Notes: a model not told the origin generated them from the letters alone. Shown: positions 6,829 to 13,730, counted from the first letter of the stretch. The stretch is DNA of 57,010 nt from Bacteroidales bacterium (GCA_024400495.1 JAKSMR010000016.1:1-57010); one strand, 5' to 3'. Numbers and translations are program-made.

Positions 6829-8778
6829 CTACCATACGGTAAGTTCATTCTCGTCCGATACCACCAGGCGCACCATCTGGCTCTCGGTGCCGCGCACCTT
6901 GTTCACTGCCTCCGCGTTGTCGATGAAGCACGGCACCCTTACGCCCTCGAAGCGGCATATCGCATTGATGATGTCCAGGCCTGCGTTTATCCTTCCCGCG
7001 TTGTTGAGGCTTGAGAAAGGGACTCCGTTCACGGTAGCCTCGCACGTCTCCACCTCGCCGCCGTTTATCTGCGTCTCGAACATCTTGAAGCGCACCTCGC
7101 TGAACATGGCGTTCACCCTGCCCTCGATGGCCTCGACCCTCGCCCTGCAGAACTGCTGTATCGTGAACTCCTCGCCCTCGAGCCCCGTGAGCTCCTGCGA
7201 GAGCTTCCTCAGGTCCTCCTCCAGCTCGGAGATCCTCTTCTCGTTCATCCTGATGGTCTCCCTCCTGCCGAGCCTTGCGTCGATGTCCGACACCTCGCCC
7301 ACTATGTCCGCCTTGCGTCTCTTGATCTCCGCCGTGTCCTCGGCCGCTCCGGGCGCCTCGGCCATCCTCTTCCTGATGGACTCCTCCTCGGCACGCAGCC
7401 TCATGTATTCCATGTCGTTCTCCACGGCCGACCCGGTCTCCGGCATGACTATCCTCTTCCCGAGAATCGGGAGATCCGCGACCTCGCCGCAGAGCCTCTC
7501 CTTCTTGGCCAGCAGTTCCTCGAGCGTCTTCACGTCTGCCATTGCCTCGTTTATCTTGTTCCTCACCGACATTCCGGCAGCCTTGTTGGCCTCCAGGAGC
7601 TTCGCCTTTTCGGCGTTGAACCTCACGGTCATGGCCTCGCGCTTCTGCTCGATGGTGTCCATGTCAAGCGTCCTTCCGCATGTAGGACACACGAAGTCTC
7701 CCTCTCCGAACGACAGCTGCTGGGCTCCGATCTCCTTCCACTCTGCCAGCAGAGCGGCCCTCTGCCTGTTCAGGTCCTCCACATACGCGCCCTTCGCTGA
7801 GATCTTCTCCCTGATCCTCTCGACATCCTTCCTGAGCGACACGAGCCTCTCAGATGCCTCCTCCTGCTCGCGCTTCTCGGCATAGTAGCCCTTCAGCTCG
7901 CGTTCCTGGATGACGGCCTTGCGCTCATAGATTCGCGTGAGGACGGCGCTCAGGGCGTCGGCGTCCTTCTTCCTCTCGCCGTTCCTCGCGGCGGCTCTCT
8001 TCGAGATGTCCGAAAGACTTGCGTCAAGAGCGTCCATCTCCTTGAGAAGAGTTTCCTTCTTCGCCTCGAGGGCCTTCCAGTCCTCGGTCTCCGGCATGTC
8101 CCTGCGCCTCTCGTCGATCCTTGCCGGGATGAACTCCACGGCCTCCTTTACCCTCTTGCGCTTCGCCGCCAGCTCCCTGCGGTACTCCTCCAGGTTCTTG
8201 CCGGTCAGCTTGGCGAGAAGTTCCCTGAACTCCCTTCTGTCGCCGGCCACCTCTTCATTGCTCACGCCTCCCGCCATGCGGAACAGCATCGCACGCTGGA
8301 CGTCCGTCTTCTGGGCGGTGAAGTAGAGCGGGTTCGTGGTGAACTTGAATACCGATTCGTCGCAGATCTCCGCGACCTTCGCTGCATACTCCCTGGCGGA
8401 GCATGGAACCCCGTTGAAGTAGCGCTCCTCCTCATGGCCGGTGAACACCTCCTCGGCTGCGCCTCTCTTCTTGGTCCACTTCTCCACATAGCACCTGCGG
8501 AGCGTCACCTCCTGCCCGTTGACAAGCAGCTCTGCGGTCACCTCATGCGGAATGCGCTCTATGACCTTTCCGTCCGGGCCGAGGGTCTTGATGTCGAAGT
8601 CCTTGCGGTCGTGGCTGTCCTTCCCGAAGAGGACATAGGTGAATGCGTCGAAGATGGTGGTCTTTCCCAGGCCGTTTCTCCCGGAAATAGTGGTCAGGTC
8701 CTCATAGAAGTCCACCTTGAGATCCCTGATGCCCTTGAAGTTCAAAAGGGCGATTGATTTGATTCTGATGTCTTTCAT
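6829..8778 (-). CDS. SbcC/Rad50-like SMC-type ATPase
   Basis: 649 aa. Walker A is at about residues 33-41 (GRNGLGKTT). Two long coiled-coil arms flank a CPTC zinc hook (about 364-367), the Rad50/SbcC layout. The C-terminal ATPase half has a degenerate signature (LNNAGRINAGLDII) and Walker B CFIDNAEAV, with Asn where the catalytic Glu is usually found, so hydrolysis may be altered. Such proteins tether and process DNA ends with an SbcD-like nuclease; none is obvious here unless the MBL-fold protein fills that role (inference). Its leader has the longest complementarity to the putative small RNA. Confidence 0.9.
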   Translation of the reverse strand: MKDIRIKSIALLNFKGIRDLKVDFYEDLTTISGRNGLGKTTIFDAFTYVLFGKDSHDRKDFDIKTLGPDGKVIERIPHEVTAELLVNGQEVTLRRCYVEKWTKKRGAAEEVFTGHEEERYFNGVPCSAREYAAKVAEICDESVFKFTTNPLYFTAQKTDVQRAMLFRMAGGVSNEEVAGDRREFRELLAKLTGKNLEEYRRELAAKRKRVKEAVEFIPARIDERRRDMPETEDWKALEAKKETLLKEMDALDASLSDISKRAAARNGERKKDADALSAVLTRIYERKAVIQERELKGYYAEKREQEEASERLVSLRKDVERIREKISAKGAYVEDLNRQRAALLAEWKEIGAQQLSFGEGDFVCPTCGRTLDMDTIEQKREAMTVRFNAEKAKLLEANKAAGMSVRNKINEAMADVKTLEELLAKKERLCGEVADLPILGKRIVMPETGSAVENDMEYMRLRAEEESIRKRMAEAPGAAEDTAEIKRRKADIVGEVSDIDARLGRRETIRMNEKRISELEEDLRKLSQELTGLEGEEFTIQQFCRARVEAIEGRVNAMFSEVRFKMFETQINGGEVETCEATVNGVPFSSLNNAGRINAGLDIINAICRFEGVRVPCFIDNAEAVNKVRGTESQMVRLVVSDENELTVW

Positions 8779-8788
8779 TTTTTTTTGA

Positions 8789-8798
8789 TGCGTTGAAT
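8789..8798 (-). promoter_or_regulatory. Early leader motif with 17-nt match to the small RNA
   Basis: The reverse strand reads CGGCCGAATTCAACGCA (8805-8789), identical over 17 bases to the complement of the RNA at 12050-12066. It is followed by a run of eight to nine A residues that meets the ATG at 8778. A-rich leaders commonly promote initiation in Bacteroidetes. Confidence 0.85.
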
Positions 8799-8805
8799 TC
8801 GGCCG

Positions 8806-9072
8806 TTATAGTGTCATTGTCTGTGCCTTCTCCATGATCTCGTCATTGGTGAGCACCCTCTTCTCAGTCATCCATCCTTCAAGCTCGGCCTTCTTGAAGT
8901 ACACTGCCTTGCCCTTCTTGTAGTGGGGGATCTCCTTGCTTGCGGTGAGGTGGTAGAGCCTCGCCTCGGACAGGCCGAGGAACCGCGCCGCCTCGGAGAT
9001 GTCGAAGACGGACTTGTTCGCGATTAGGAGCAGGAATTCTATCCTCTCCAGGTTTGTCTTGATGTCTTCCAT
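8806..9072 (-). CDS. Excisionase-like MerR/HTH_17 DNA-binding protein
   Basis: 88 aa. Residues about 20-60 (VFDISEAARFLGLSEARLYHLTASKEIPHYKKGKAVYFKKAEL) form the winged helix-turn-helix common to Xis-type excisionases and the DNA-binding proteins of Bacteroidetes mobile elements. It is the third gene of the early operon and lies about 1.5 kb from the integrase, so it is the best candidate for a recombination directionality factor. A purely transcriptional role cannot be excluded. Confidence 0.8.
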   Translation of the reverse strand: MEDIKTNLERIEFLLLIANKSVFDISEAARFLGLSEARLYHLTASKEIPHYKKGKAVYFKKAELEGWMTEKRVLTNDEIMEKAQTMTL

Positions 9073-9074
9073 GG

Positions 9075-9239
9075 TCAGTTCTTCTTTGATTCAGCCTCCA
9101 TGCCGTCCACGGCCTCCTCGATGAAATGCCAGCATACGAGCGCCGGCACGATAAGGAATGGGTTGGCCGCACTTAACATTGCCACCGCCGACGCGGTGAA
9201 TCCGAGTCCCGAAAGGACAAGCTTGACTACGTGTTTCAT
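9075..9239 (-). CDS. Small membrane protein, 54 aa
   Basis: ATG at 9237-9239, TGA at 9075, two bases before the next gene's ATG. Residues about 5-40 are hydrophobic with alanine-rich and aromatic stretches (VVKLVLSGLGFTASAVAM, then FLIVPALVCWHFI), enough for one or two membrane spans, followed by a charged tail ending SKKN. A near-exact leader motif precedes the start by one base. Function unknown; exclusion or signalling at the inner membrane is possible. Confidence 0.65.
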   Translation of the reverse strand: MKHVVKLVLSGLGFTASAVAMLSAANPFLIVPALVCWHFIEEAVDGMEAESKKN

Positions 9240-9240
9240 A

Positions 9241-9250
9241 AGCGTTGAAT
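9241..9250 (-). promoter_or_regulatory. Early leader motif, variant ATTCAACGCT
   Basis: Nine of ten bases match; one base separates it from the ATG at 9239. Confidence 0.7.
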
Positions 9251-9259
9251 TGTTTGTTC

Positions 9260-9463
9260 TCAGTTCTGGAAAAGGGTCTCCGGGGTGGTTCCGAGTTCCT
9301 CTGCGATCACCTTGATGGTGAGCGCGTCAGGCACCTGCCTGCCCATGAGCCACATCCTCACGGTAGTCTCTTCCTTGCAGGTCGCCTTCGCGATCCTGGA
9401 GATGAAAGCGGCTGCCGGTGTCGGCTTCTCCTTCTCCACCTCATAAAATTCCTTGAATGTCAT
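9260..9463 (-). CDS. Cro-like helix-turn-helix regulator, 67 aa
   Basis: First gene of the leftward early transcript. The start chosen is the ATG at 9463 (MTFKEFYEVEKEKP), directly after the leader motif; the frame extends upstream only through non-coding leader. Residues about 17-60 (AAAFISRIAKATCKEETTVRMWLMGRQVPDALTIKVIAEELG) read as a lambda-repressor-like HTH. Divergent position from the repressor gene at 9673 is the standard cro/cI arrangement. Confidence 0.8.
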   Translation of the reverse strand: MTFKEFYEVEKEKPTPAAAFISRIAKATCKEETTVRMWLMGRQVPDALTIKVIAEELGTTPETLFQN

Positions 9464-9464
9464 A

Positions 9465-9472
9465 CGTTGAAT
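9465..9472 (-). promoter_or_regulatory. Early leader motif, shortened ATTCAACG
   Basis: Eight bases of the motif followed by T and then the ATG at 9463. It is the least complete of the twelve leaders. Confidence 0.55.
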
Positions 9473-9488
9473 GTTTTGATTTTTACGT

Positions 9489-9503
9489 GTGCCTTTTAGA
9501 CAC
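9489..9503. promoter_or_regulatory. GTGC palindrome in the early leader
   Basis: On the reverse strand it reads GTGTCTAAAAGGCAC, a variant of the GTGCNTAACAGGCAC family. It lies within the transcribed leader between the early promoter and the first gene and could be a roadblock or secondary operator. Confidence 0.5.
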
Positions 9504-9584
9504 TTTTTGTTATCTTTACGCAATTTGTTTATTGCTCGGTGTTGTTTTCTGCAGTTGTAAGCCAAAACTTTTACATTGCTTCGG

Positions 9585-9616
9585 CAAAAGTAAGTCAAAT
9601 ATTTCACAAGTGCAAA
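9585..9616 (-). promoter_or_regulatory. Leftward early promoter (Bacteroidetes type)
   Basis: TTTG at 9616-9613 and TACTTTTG at 9592-9585 on the reverse strand, separated by 20 bases, a textbook -33/-7 pair. Transcription would start near 9578, giving a leader of about 115 bases before the Cro-like gene. The 22-bp operator palindrome lies just upstream of the -33 box. Confidence 0.85.
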
Positions 9617-9630
9617 TAAAATTACACCAA

Positions 9631-9652
9631 TAGTGATATAAATGTATCACTA
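9631..9652. promoter_or_regulatory. Immunity-region operator palindrome
   Basis: TAGTGATA-taaatg-TATCACTA: perfect 8-bp arms with a 6-base spacer, located between the divergent repressor and Cro-like genes. It is placed to control both the early promoter and the repressor gene. It is probably bound by one of these two HTH proteins. Confidence 0.75.
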
Positions 9653-9672
9653 AACAATCTAAAATATTAAAT

Positions 9673-10032
9673 ATGAGTGGTTTAGAACTGAAACAATTTT
9701 TACTTGCGGAACAAGGGATAAAACCGGTCGACATATGTACTAAACTAAATATGTCATTTCAAACACTTAACGCCCTGTATAGAGCCCAGGATGTCAAGAG
9801 TGGAACTCTCGAGAAGATTGCCCAGGTATACGGCAAGGATATCCGCTGGTTCTACGGACTCGACAAGGAACAGCCTGTAGAGAATCAGACTCTGGCGAAG
9901 GACAACTCCATCGCCGTCACGGGTGACGGAAACTCCATCACTACGCTTTCAGAGAAGTTCATCAAGCTGCTTGAGGAGAAGGACAAGCAGATCGCTGCTC
10001 TCCTGGATATGGTCGCAAACAAGAAAGACTGA
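9673..10032 (+). CDS. Prophage repressor-like HTH protein
   Basis: 119 aa. The N-terminal half (LKQFLLAEQGIKPVDICTKLNMSFQTLNALYRAQDVKSGTLEKIAQVYG) is a Cro/CI-type HTH. The middle DNSIAVTGDGNSITT strand resembles linkers of Bacteroidetes phage repressors, and the C-terminus (FIKLLEEKDKQIAALLDMV) is a short coiled coil for dimerisation. There is no S24/LexA peptidase domain, so induction would not involve RecA-driven self-cleavage. It is transcribed away from the early operon and is the first gene of the rightward lysogeny cluster. Confidence 0.85.
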   Translation: MSGLELKQFLLAEQGIKPVDICTKLNMSFQTLNALYRAQDVKSGTLEKIAQVYGKDIRWFYGLDKEQPVENQTLAKDNSIAVTGDGNSITTLSEKFIKLLEEKDKQIAALLDMVANKKD

Positions 10033-10037
10033 AAGAC

Positions 10038-10262
10038 ATGGAACAGTATTATAGAATGGTGATTGATTCCCTGAAGCAGGGAATCGTCGAGATGGCCGCC
10101 ACCGGGAAGGTGGACGCCGACAGGGTAGGGAAGGATCTCCTCGCGCTTGAAATGGAGCTCGACAGGAGGGTTGTCGGCAATCAGCCGCACGAATGTATAG
10201 ATGGGCTCATCGATGACCTCAGATGGCTCAGAAACGACGTTCCTGAATCTTCCGCAAGATGA
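10038..10262 (+). CDS. Hypothetical protein, 74 aa
   Basis: A helical, acidic protein five bases after the repressor gene, overlapping the following gene by four bases (ATGA). No family is recognised. The arrangement suggests co-expression with the repressor in the lysogen, hence a possible role in lysogeny maintenance or host fitness; that is inference from position. Confidence 0.7.
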   Translation: MEQYYRMVIDSLKQGIVEMAATGKVDADRVGKDLLALEMELDRRVVGNQPHECIDGLIDDLRWLRNDVPESSAR

Positions 10263-10552
10263 GCAGGGCGCGCGCATACAAGCAGGAGACCCTGGACGTC
10301 ATGGACAGGTTCTTCCAGGCGGTCGAGGCTCTCATCGAGAGAGGGGATATCCGCGGCATCCAGACGTACTGCCGCCTCCACGACATCGACAAGCGCCACT
10401 TCTACGCCCAGCGTGACGACCTTGGAAGGGGACTCTTCGAGATAGCGTGGCTCCTGCCCCTGGTCAGCGACCACGGCGTGTCCATGAACTGGCTGATGTT
10501 CGGGAAGGGCGCGATGTTCCGTCCCTCCGCATCGAAGCCGGTGGGGAAATAG
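10259..10552 (+). CDS. Hypothetical DNA-binding-like protein, 97 aa
   Basis: The start overlaps the previous stop (ATGA). The sequence ALIERGDIRGIQTYCRLHDIDKRHFYAQRDD resembles the helix-turn-helix of small Bacteroidetes phage proteins, followed by a conserved-looking WLLPLVSDHGVSMNWLMFGKG. That tail (SMNWLMFGKGAMF) is typical of the end of XRE-type regulators in these phages. It is probably a regulatory protein expressed with the repressor and converges on the integrase gene. Confidence 0.7.
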   Translation: MSRARAYKQETLDVMDRFFQAVEALIERGDIRGIQTYCRLHDIDKRHFYAQRDDLGRGLFEIAWLLPLVSDHGVSMNWLMFGKGAMFRPSASKPVGK

Positions 10553-10574
10553 GGAAGGGGATTGACAGTTTGCG

Positions 10575-11714
10575 TCAAAGCAGGTCGGGAATCCTGTTCA
10601 CCGCATCCTGCTTGCGCCTGTCGAGGATCCTCGCATAGATCTCGGTGGTCCTGAGCTCGGCATGGCCGAGGAGCTTCTGCACGGTGTAGATGTCGGCTCC
10701 GAGGTCTATCATCATTACCGCGAACGTATGACGCGCGCAGTGGAACGAGATGTCCTTGTCGATGCCGGCCGACCTGACCCACTTCTTCAGCTCGCTGTTG
10801 AAGTACGTGCTGAAGGCGATGTCCTTCCTGAACACCTTGTCCGAGGCCCTGCCCCTCTCTCCCATCAGGGACGCCGCCTGCGCGTTGATGTCGAGATATT
10901 CGAGCTGCTTCGTCTTCTTCTGGGTGAACGTGACCCTCGTCTGGCCGTCCATCACGGACACCTCGGCCCACCTGAGTTTCTCGATGTCGGACCACCTCAG
11001 CCCGGTGAGGCATGAGAAGAGGAACATCCTCTTGATGCTTTCATACCGGCACGGCGTCTTCGCCAGGATCCTGACCTCTTCCTGCGTGAGGTAGCTGCGC
11101 TCCGTGATGTCGATGCCCGCCGCGGACACGTAGGCGGACGGATCGGAAACTATGAGCCCCTTCTTCACCGCCTCCTTCATGCACGCCTTGAACTTGCAGA
11201 AGTAGTTGTTCCTGGAGTTCTTCGACAGCCTGTGCCGGTTCTCCTCCTTCTCCCTCTGCGTCACGGCCTCCCTGTCCAGGAAGTCCCTGAATCCGATGCA
11301 GTCCTCCTCTGACACGTCCGCGACCTTGAGATTCTCGCTGAAATGCTGACGCACGAAGATCTCGGCCGACTTCCAGTTCTGGTAGTTCTTGACGCTGTCC
11401 TCGGTCCTCTTCTCCTCCCTGCACTTCGCATAGAAGTCGAGCAGGGTGACGTCCTTCCTGTTCTTGTTCCTGAATCCGTACCGCCCCGCCTGGATGTCCA
11501 CCACACGGAGCGCCTTCACGGCCTCGGCAAGTCTCAGCGTCTCGGCGTTCGTCTCCCTGTCCTTCTTGGTTTTCTCGGGGATTAGATATAACTTTAGGAA
11601 CTCGTAGTTCCTGACACCGTTGAGGTAGATGTCAAGATACAGACTGACGTTCCCGTTCGCGAGCCTCTTGCGCCTCAGGTGCACAGGCTCCTTGGTCTTC
11701 TTCAGTTGCGTCAT
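10575..11714 (-). CDS. int: Tyrosine site-specific integrase
   Basis: 379 aa from the ATG at 11714 (MTQLKKTKEP). An N-terminal Arm-DNA-binding domain of the Bacteroidetes type (YLDIYLNGVRNYEFLKLYL) is followed by a SAM-like core-binding domain and the catalytic domain. Catalytic residues can be placed at Arg about 240 (LTGLRWSD), Lys about 266, His-x-x-Arg 325/328 (HCARH), His 351 (LLGHAE) and nucleophile Tyr 360 (EIYARI). It integrates and, with an excisionase, excises the prophage. The gene is beside the 11.76-12.01 kb region carrying paired repeats, the probable attP. Confidence 0.95.
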   Translation of the reverse strand: MTQLKKTKEPVHLRRKRLANGNVSLYLDIYLNGVRNYEFLKLYLIPEKTKKDRETNAETLRLAEAVKALRVVDIQAGRYGFRNKNRKDVTLLDFYAKCREEKRTEDSVKNYQNWKSAEIFVRQHFSENLKVADVSEEDCIGFRDFLDREAVTQREKEENRHRLSKNSRNNYFCKFKACMKEAVKKGLIVSDPSAYVSAAGIDITERSYLTQEEVRILAKTPCRYESIKRMFLFSCLTGLRWSDIEKLRWAEVSVMDGQTRVTFTQKKTKQLEYLDINAQAASLMGERGRASDKVFRKDIAFSTYFNSELKKWVRSAGIDKDISFHCARHTFAVMMIDLGADIYTVQKLLGHAELRTTEIYARILDRRKQDAVNRIPDLL

Positions 11715-11756
11715 GATTCGGGCGAATTTGTTTCGTCTGTCACGGGCCGGATGGAC

Positions 11757-11776
11757 GGGTAACAAACGAGTAACAA
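11757..11776. repeat. Probable integrase arm-type repeat, copy 1
   Basis: Twenty bases, GGGTAACAAACGAGTAACAA, matching copy 2 at 11993 in 18 positions. Each copy contains GTAACAA twice. It lies just upstream of the integrase start. Confidence 0.6.
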
Positions 11777-11992
11777 ATGTAAGACAAATTTGCGACAAAA
11801 GCACGACAAGTATGACATATTCGACAGTATTTAATTAAATGCCGAAAATACAGCGGTTTATGCTGCGATTATGTCCTCTAAATGTCACCCAAATGTTATG
11901 ATGAGAATATTATTTGTATGTCACGGCAATATCTGAAACACTTGGGTTATGTTGCTGATACTCAGTCTTATGTATGTTGTTTTCAATTCTTC
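11777..11992. other. Intergenic region, probable attP
   Basis: Non-coding, AT-rich DNA between the integrase gene and the small RNA, bracketed by 20-bp arm-like repeats. No gene is visible. The crossover core cannot be identified without the host attachment site. Confidence 0.5.
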
Positions 11993-12012
11993 GGGTAACA
12001 AACTGGTAACAA
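11993..12012. repeat. Probable integrase arm-type repeat, copy 2
   Basis: GGGTAACAAACTGGTAACAA, 18 of 20 identical to copy 1 and in the same orientation. It lies between the small-RNA terminator and the intergenic region. Confidence 0.6.
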
Positions 12013-12019
12013 TTCCACG

Positions 12020-12053
12020 AAAAAAGCCGCTTTAGATTCACATCTAAAGCGGC
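12020..12053 (-). terminator. Strong intrinsic terminator (end of the small RNA and lysis transcript)
   Basis: A perfect 11-bp stem GCCGCTTTAGA/TCTAAAGCGGC with loop TGTGAA, followed by six T residues on the reverse strand (12025-12020). It would end both the small RNA and read-through from the spanin gene at 12117. Confidence 0.9.
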
Positions 12054-12087
12054 CGAATTCAACGCAACTGATCCAGAAGGACCAGTC
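12020..12087 (-). ncRNA. Putative trans-acting antisense small RNA
   Basis: Predicted RNA of about 68 nt with three parts. First, a 5' hairpin with stem ACUGGUCC/GGAUCAGU and loop UUCU (12086-12067, one G-U pair). Second, an unpaired linker UGCGUUGAAUUCG (12066-12054). Third, the 11-bp terminator hairpin with six U. Linker bases 12066-12057 are the exact reverse complement of ATTCAACGCA, which lies just before the start codons of at least twelve phage genes. It contains no useful reading frame. The promoter is Bacteroidetes type. The expected action is pairing with the leaders and blocking, or less likely helping, ribosome entry. It could also be released by processing from the 3' end of the lysis transcript. 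Structure and complementarity are seen; expression and function are inferred. Confidence 0.75.
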
Positions 12088-12091
12088 AGTG

Positions 12092-12122
12092 CAAAGGTAT
12101 GAATTAACTGTCAATTTTACAA
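12092..12122 (-). promoter_or_regulatory. Promoter of the putative small RNA
   Basis: TACCTTTG at 12099-12092 and TTG at 12122-12120 on the reverse strand, 20 bases apart. The -33 box overlaps the last codons of the spanin-like gene. Initiation is expected near 12087. Confidence 0.75.
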
Positions 12123-12599
12123 GAGCCCGAAGAGTTGTTTTCGGAATGCGAATGCGGCCAGAGCCAGCAGTACCCAGAAGCCGTCAAGCCTCACCCTCTG
12201 CCACCAGCTCAGTTCCCTCTCCACCGGGACCTCCACGACCTTCTCCACCTCACGGTCACGGAAGACGATGCTGTCCCGGTATTCGACCGGCACCTCCGTC
12301 TCCTTCTCGATCGACTGCGGCTTCATGTCCAGCGAGTGATACAGGCTTCCGTCCCTGTTGATTCTCGCGTCGCTCGATGCGAATCCGTTCTCCAGGTGCG
12401 ACGACGAGTCACGGGTTGTTGTTTTCTCCGATATGGGCGGTATCTCGAACCTGACCGCCACCGGCACAAGCTCGGTATGCGTGACCACTGTCACGGTCTC
12501 TTTCGTCCTCTCTGATGATTCCGAAACATGTCGGAACATACTGCATCCGCACGTTATCCATAAGCTCGTCAGAAGAGCCAGAATTACCTTTATTCTCAT
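12117..12599 (-). CDS. Putative unimolecular spanin (lipoprotein with C-terminal membrane anchor)
   Basis: 160 aa from the ATG at 12599, which overlaps the previous stop. The N-terminus is a signal peptide with a lipobox-like end (LLTSLWITCGCSMF), predicting an outer-membrane lipoprotein. The long middle is charged and probably extended, and residues about 138-156 form a transmembrane segment (FWVLLALAAFAFRK). A lipoprotein N-terminus plus an inner-membrane C-terminus is the layout of u-spanins such as T1 gp11, which fuse inner and outer membranes at lysis. It is last in a cassette with the DUF5675-like protein. The role is inferred from topology. Confidence 0.65.
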   Translation of the reverse strand: MRIKVILALLTSLWITCGCSMFRHVSESSERTKETVTVVTHTELVPVAVRFEIPPISEKTTTRDSSSHLENGFASSDARINRDGSLYHSLDMKPQSIEKETEVPVEYRDSIVFRDREVEKVVEVPVERELSWWQRVRLDGFWVLLALAAFAFRKQLFGLL

Positions 12600-13054
12600 A
12601 TTATCTCGACTATTATGCCCTCGCCTGTGTTGTACGCCTCCCTGAGTATCGAGTACAGTCTCCAGAAGGTCGCCGTGGAATTGAGGACTTTCCCCACGGC
12701 CTTGTTCTCTCCCACGAGTATGCATCCGTCCGTGTCCGCCTCCGTGTTCCCGATGTGGATGAGAATCCCCTCGAAGGCGTTCACCTTGAGGAGTCTCGGC
12801 AGGTATCCCTTGCACTTCTCGTACGTCTTGCTGTTTGCGAACCTCGGACTCTGGACGGCCATCGTCAGGTTGTATTTCCCGTATGGGATAGCTGTCTTTC
12901 CAGGCACCTTCACCTCTCCGGCATCAAAGACGCCGTTCTTGTTGAGGTCCCTCACCTTGTCCTCGAGCGTGTCGCAGAAATATATTCCGTCTATATACAG
13001 CTTGCCTATCGTATATGTAGGCTTGAGCGCGATTCTTCTGATCTTGATTCTCAT
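12596..13054 (-). CDS. DUF5675-like protein, probable lysis-cassette enzyme
   Basis: 152 aa. The pattern KLYIDGIYFCDTLED, then IPYGKYNLTM, then GILIHIGNTEADTDGCILVG matches my recollection of DUF5675, found in Bacteroidetes phages near lysis genes. The IHIGN...DGCI segment resembles the His-and-Cys active site of YkuD L,D-transpeptidases, hinting at action on peptidoglycan cross-links. No classical lysozyme, amidase or peptidase is visible elsewhere, so this may be the endolysin or a cofactor. There is no signal peptide. Confidence 0.65.
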   Translation of the reverse strand: MRIKIRRIALKPTYTIGKLYIDGIYFCDTLEDKVRDLNKNGVFDAGEVKVPGKTAIPYGKYNLTMAVQSPRFANSKTYEKCKGYLPRLLKVNAFEGILIHIGNTEADTDGCILVGENKAVGKVLNSTATFWRLYSILREAYNTGEGIIVEII

Positions 13055-13066
13055 GACTGCTGCTTG

Positions 13067-13705
13067 CTACTTGTATTCCGGTAATATGTATCTGATCGAA
13101 TCCACGGCTTCCTCCGTAAGGAACTTGAATACGTCTGGCAGCACCTTCATGTCGTGACAGAAGTCTATCACGAGGGAACCCACCCATCCCTGCTCCGTGG
13201 TCGCGATTCTCTTGATCACGGCCGAATTCGTTCCGTTGGTCGCGAAGATTCCTCTCATGTGCTCGTCCTTCACCTCGCCCTTCACGTCCTTGTAGAACAC
13301 ATAGTCCACGGTTGCGAGATCAGCGCAGAACTTGGGCAGGGTCTCCATGGACATCCTGTTGATCACGCTCTTCATGGAGCTGATCCCGTTGTCCCTCACC
13401 TCAAGACCGATACTGATGTACTCGTTGTTCACGAGCGGGTGCGGCTGGATGATATAGACCCTGTCCGCCTGGCTGGCCCTCAGGATATTCCATAGTTCTC
13501 CGTAGATCTTGGCGAGGTCTTCGGACCGCTTGTCGGCCTTTTTCTCCTCGCTTGCTTTCCATGACTCGATCTTCTGGTCGGTCATCTTGTTCTTGGTGTA
13601 CTGGTTGTAGCTGAACCATCCCATCACGATAGTGCCGACTGCCGTGATGATGGCTGGTAGATACGACCAGAACTGGGCGGCATTCTGAGCTATTGTCTCT
13701 TCCAT
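13067..13705 (-). CDS. Membrane-anchored protein at the head of the lysis cassette (holin candidate)
   Basis: 212 aa from the ATG at 13705. A promoter -7 box at 13738-13731 places the transcript start below the alternative ATG at 13759. One transmembrane segment (FWSYLPAIITAVGTIVMGWF, about residues 11-30) is followed by a charged coiled-coil stretch and a globular C-terminal domain (YIIQPHPLVNNEYISIGLEV...). Proteins of this design occur in Bacteroides phages before endolysin genes. Its size is large for a holin, so a regulator or sensor of lysis is equally possible. Confidence 0.6.
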   Translation of the reverse strand: MEETIAQNAAQFWSYLPAIITAVGTIVMGWFSYNQYTKNKMTDQKIESWKASEEKKADKRSEDLAKIYGELWNILRASQADRVYIIQPHPLVNNEYISIGLEVRDNGISSMKSVINRMSMETLPKFCADLATVDYVFYKDVKGEVKDEHMRGIFATNGTNSAVIKRIATTEQGWVGSLVIDFCHDMKVLPDVFKFLTEEAVDSIRYILPEYK

Positions 13706-13730
13706 GATGTTATGATTTTTAAGGTTTCCA

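Noticed and set aside
7606-7620. GTTCAACGCC inside the SbcC-like gene as another leader motif
   Set aside because: It is inside coding sequence (Arg-Phe-Asn-Ala), far from any start, and lacks the flanking match.
12089-12361. Forward reading frame starting near the small-RNA promoter
   Set aside because: It is the shadow of the spanin-like gene on the other strand. The only ATG in the region between the leader-like motif and the spanin end meets a stop after two codons. The ATTCAACGCA here is therefore not a leader but the antisense of the RNA seed.
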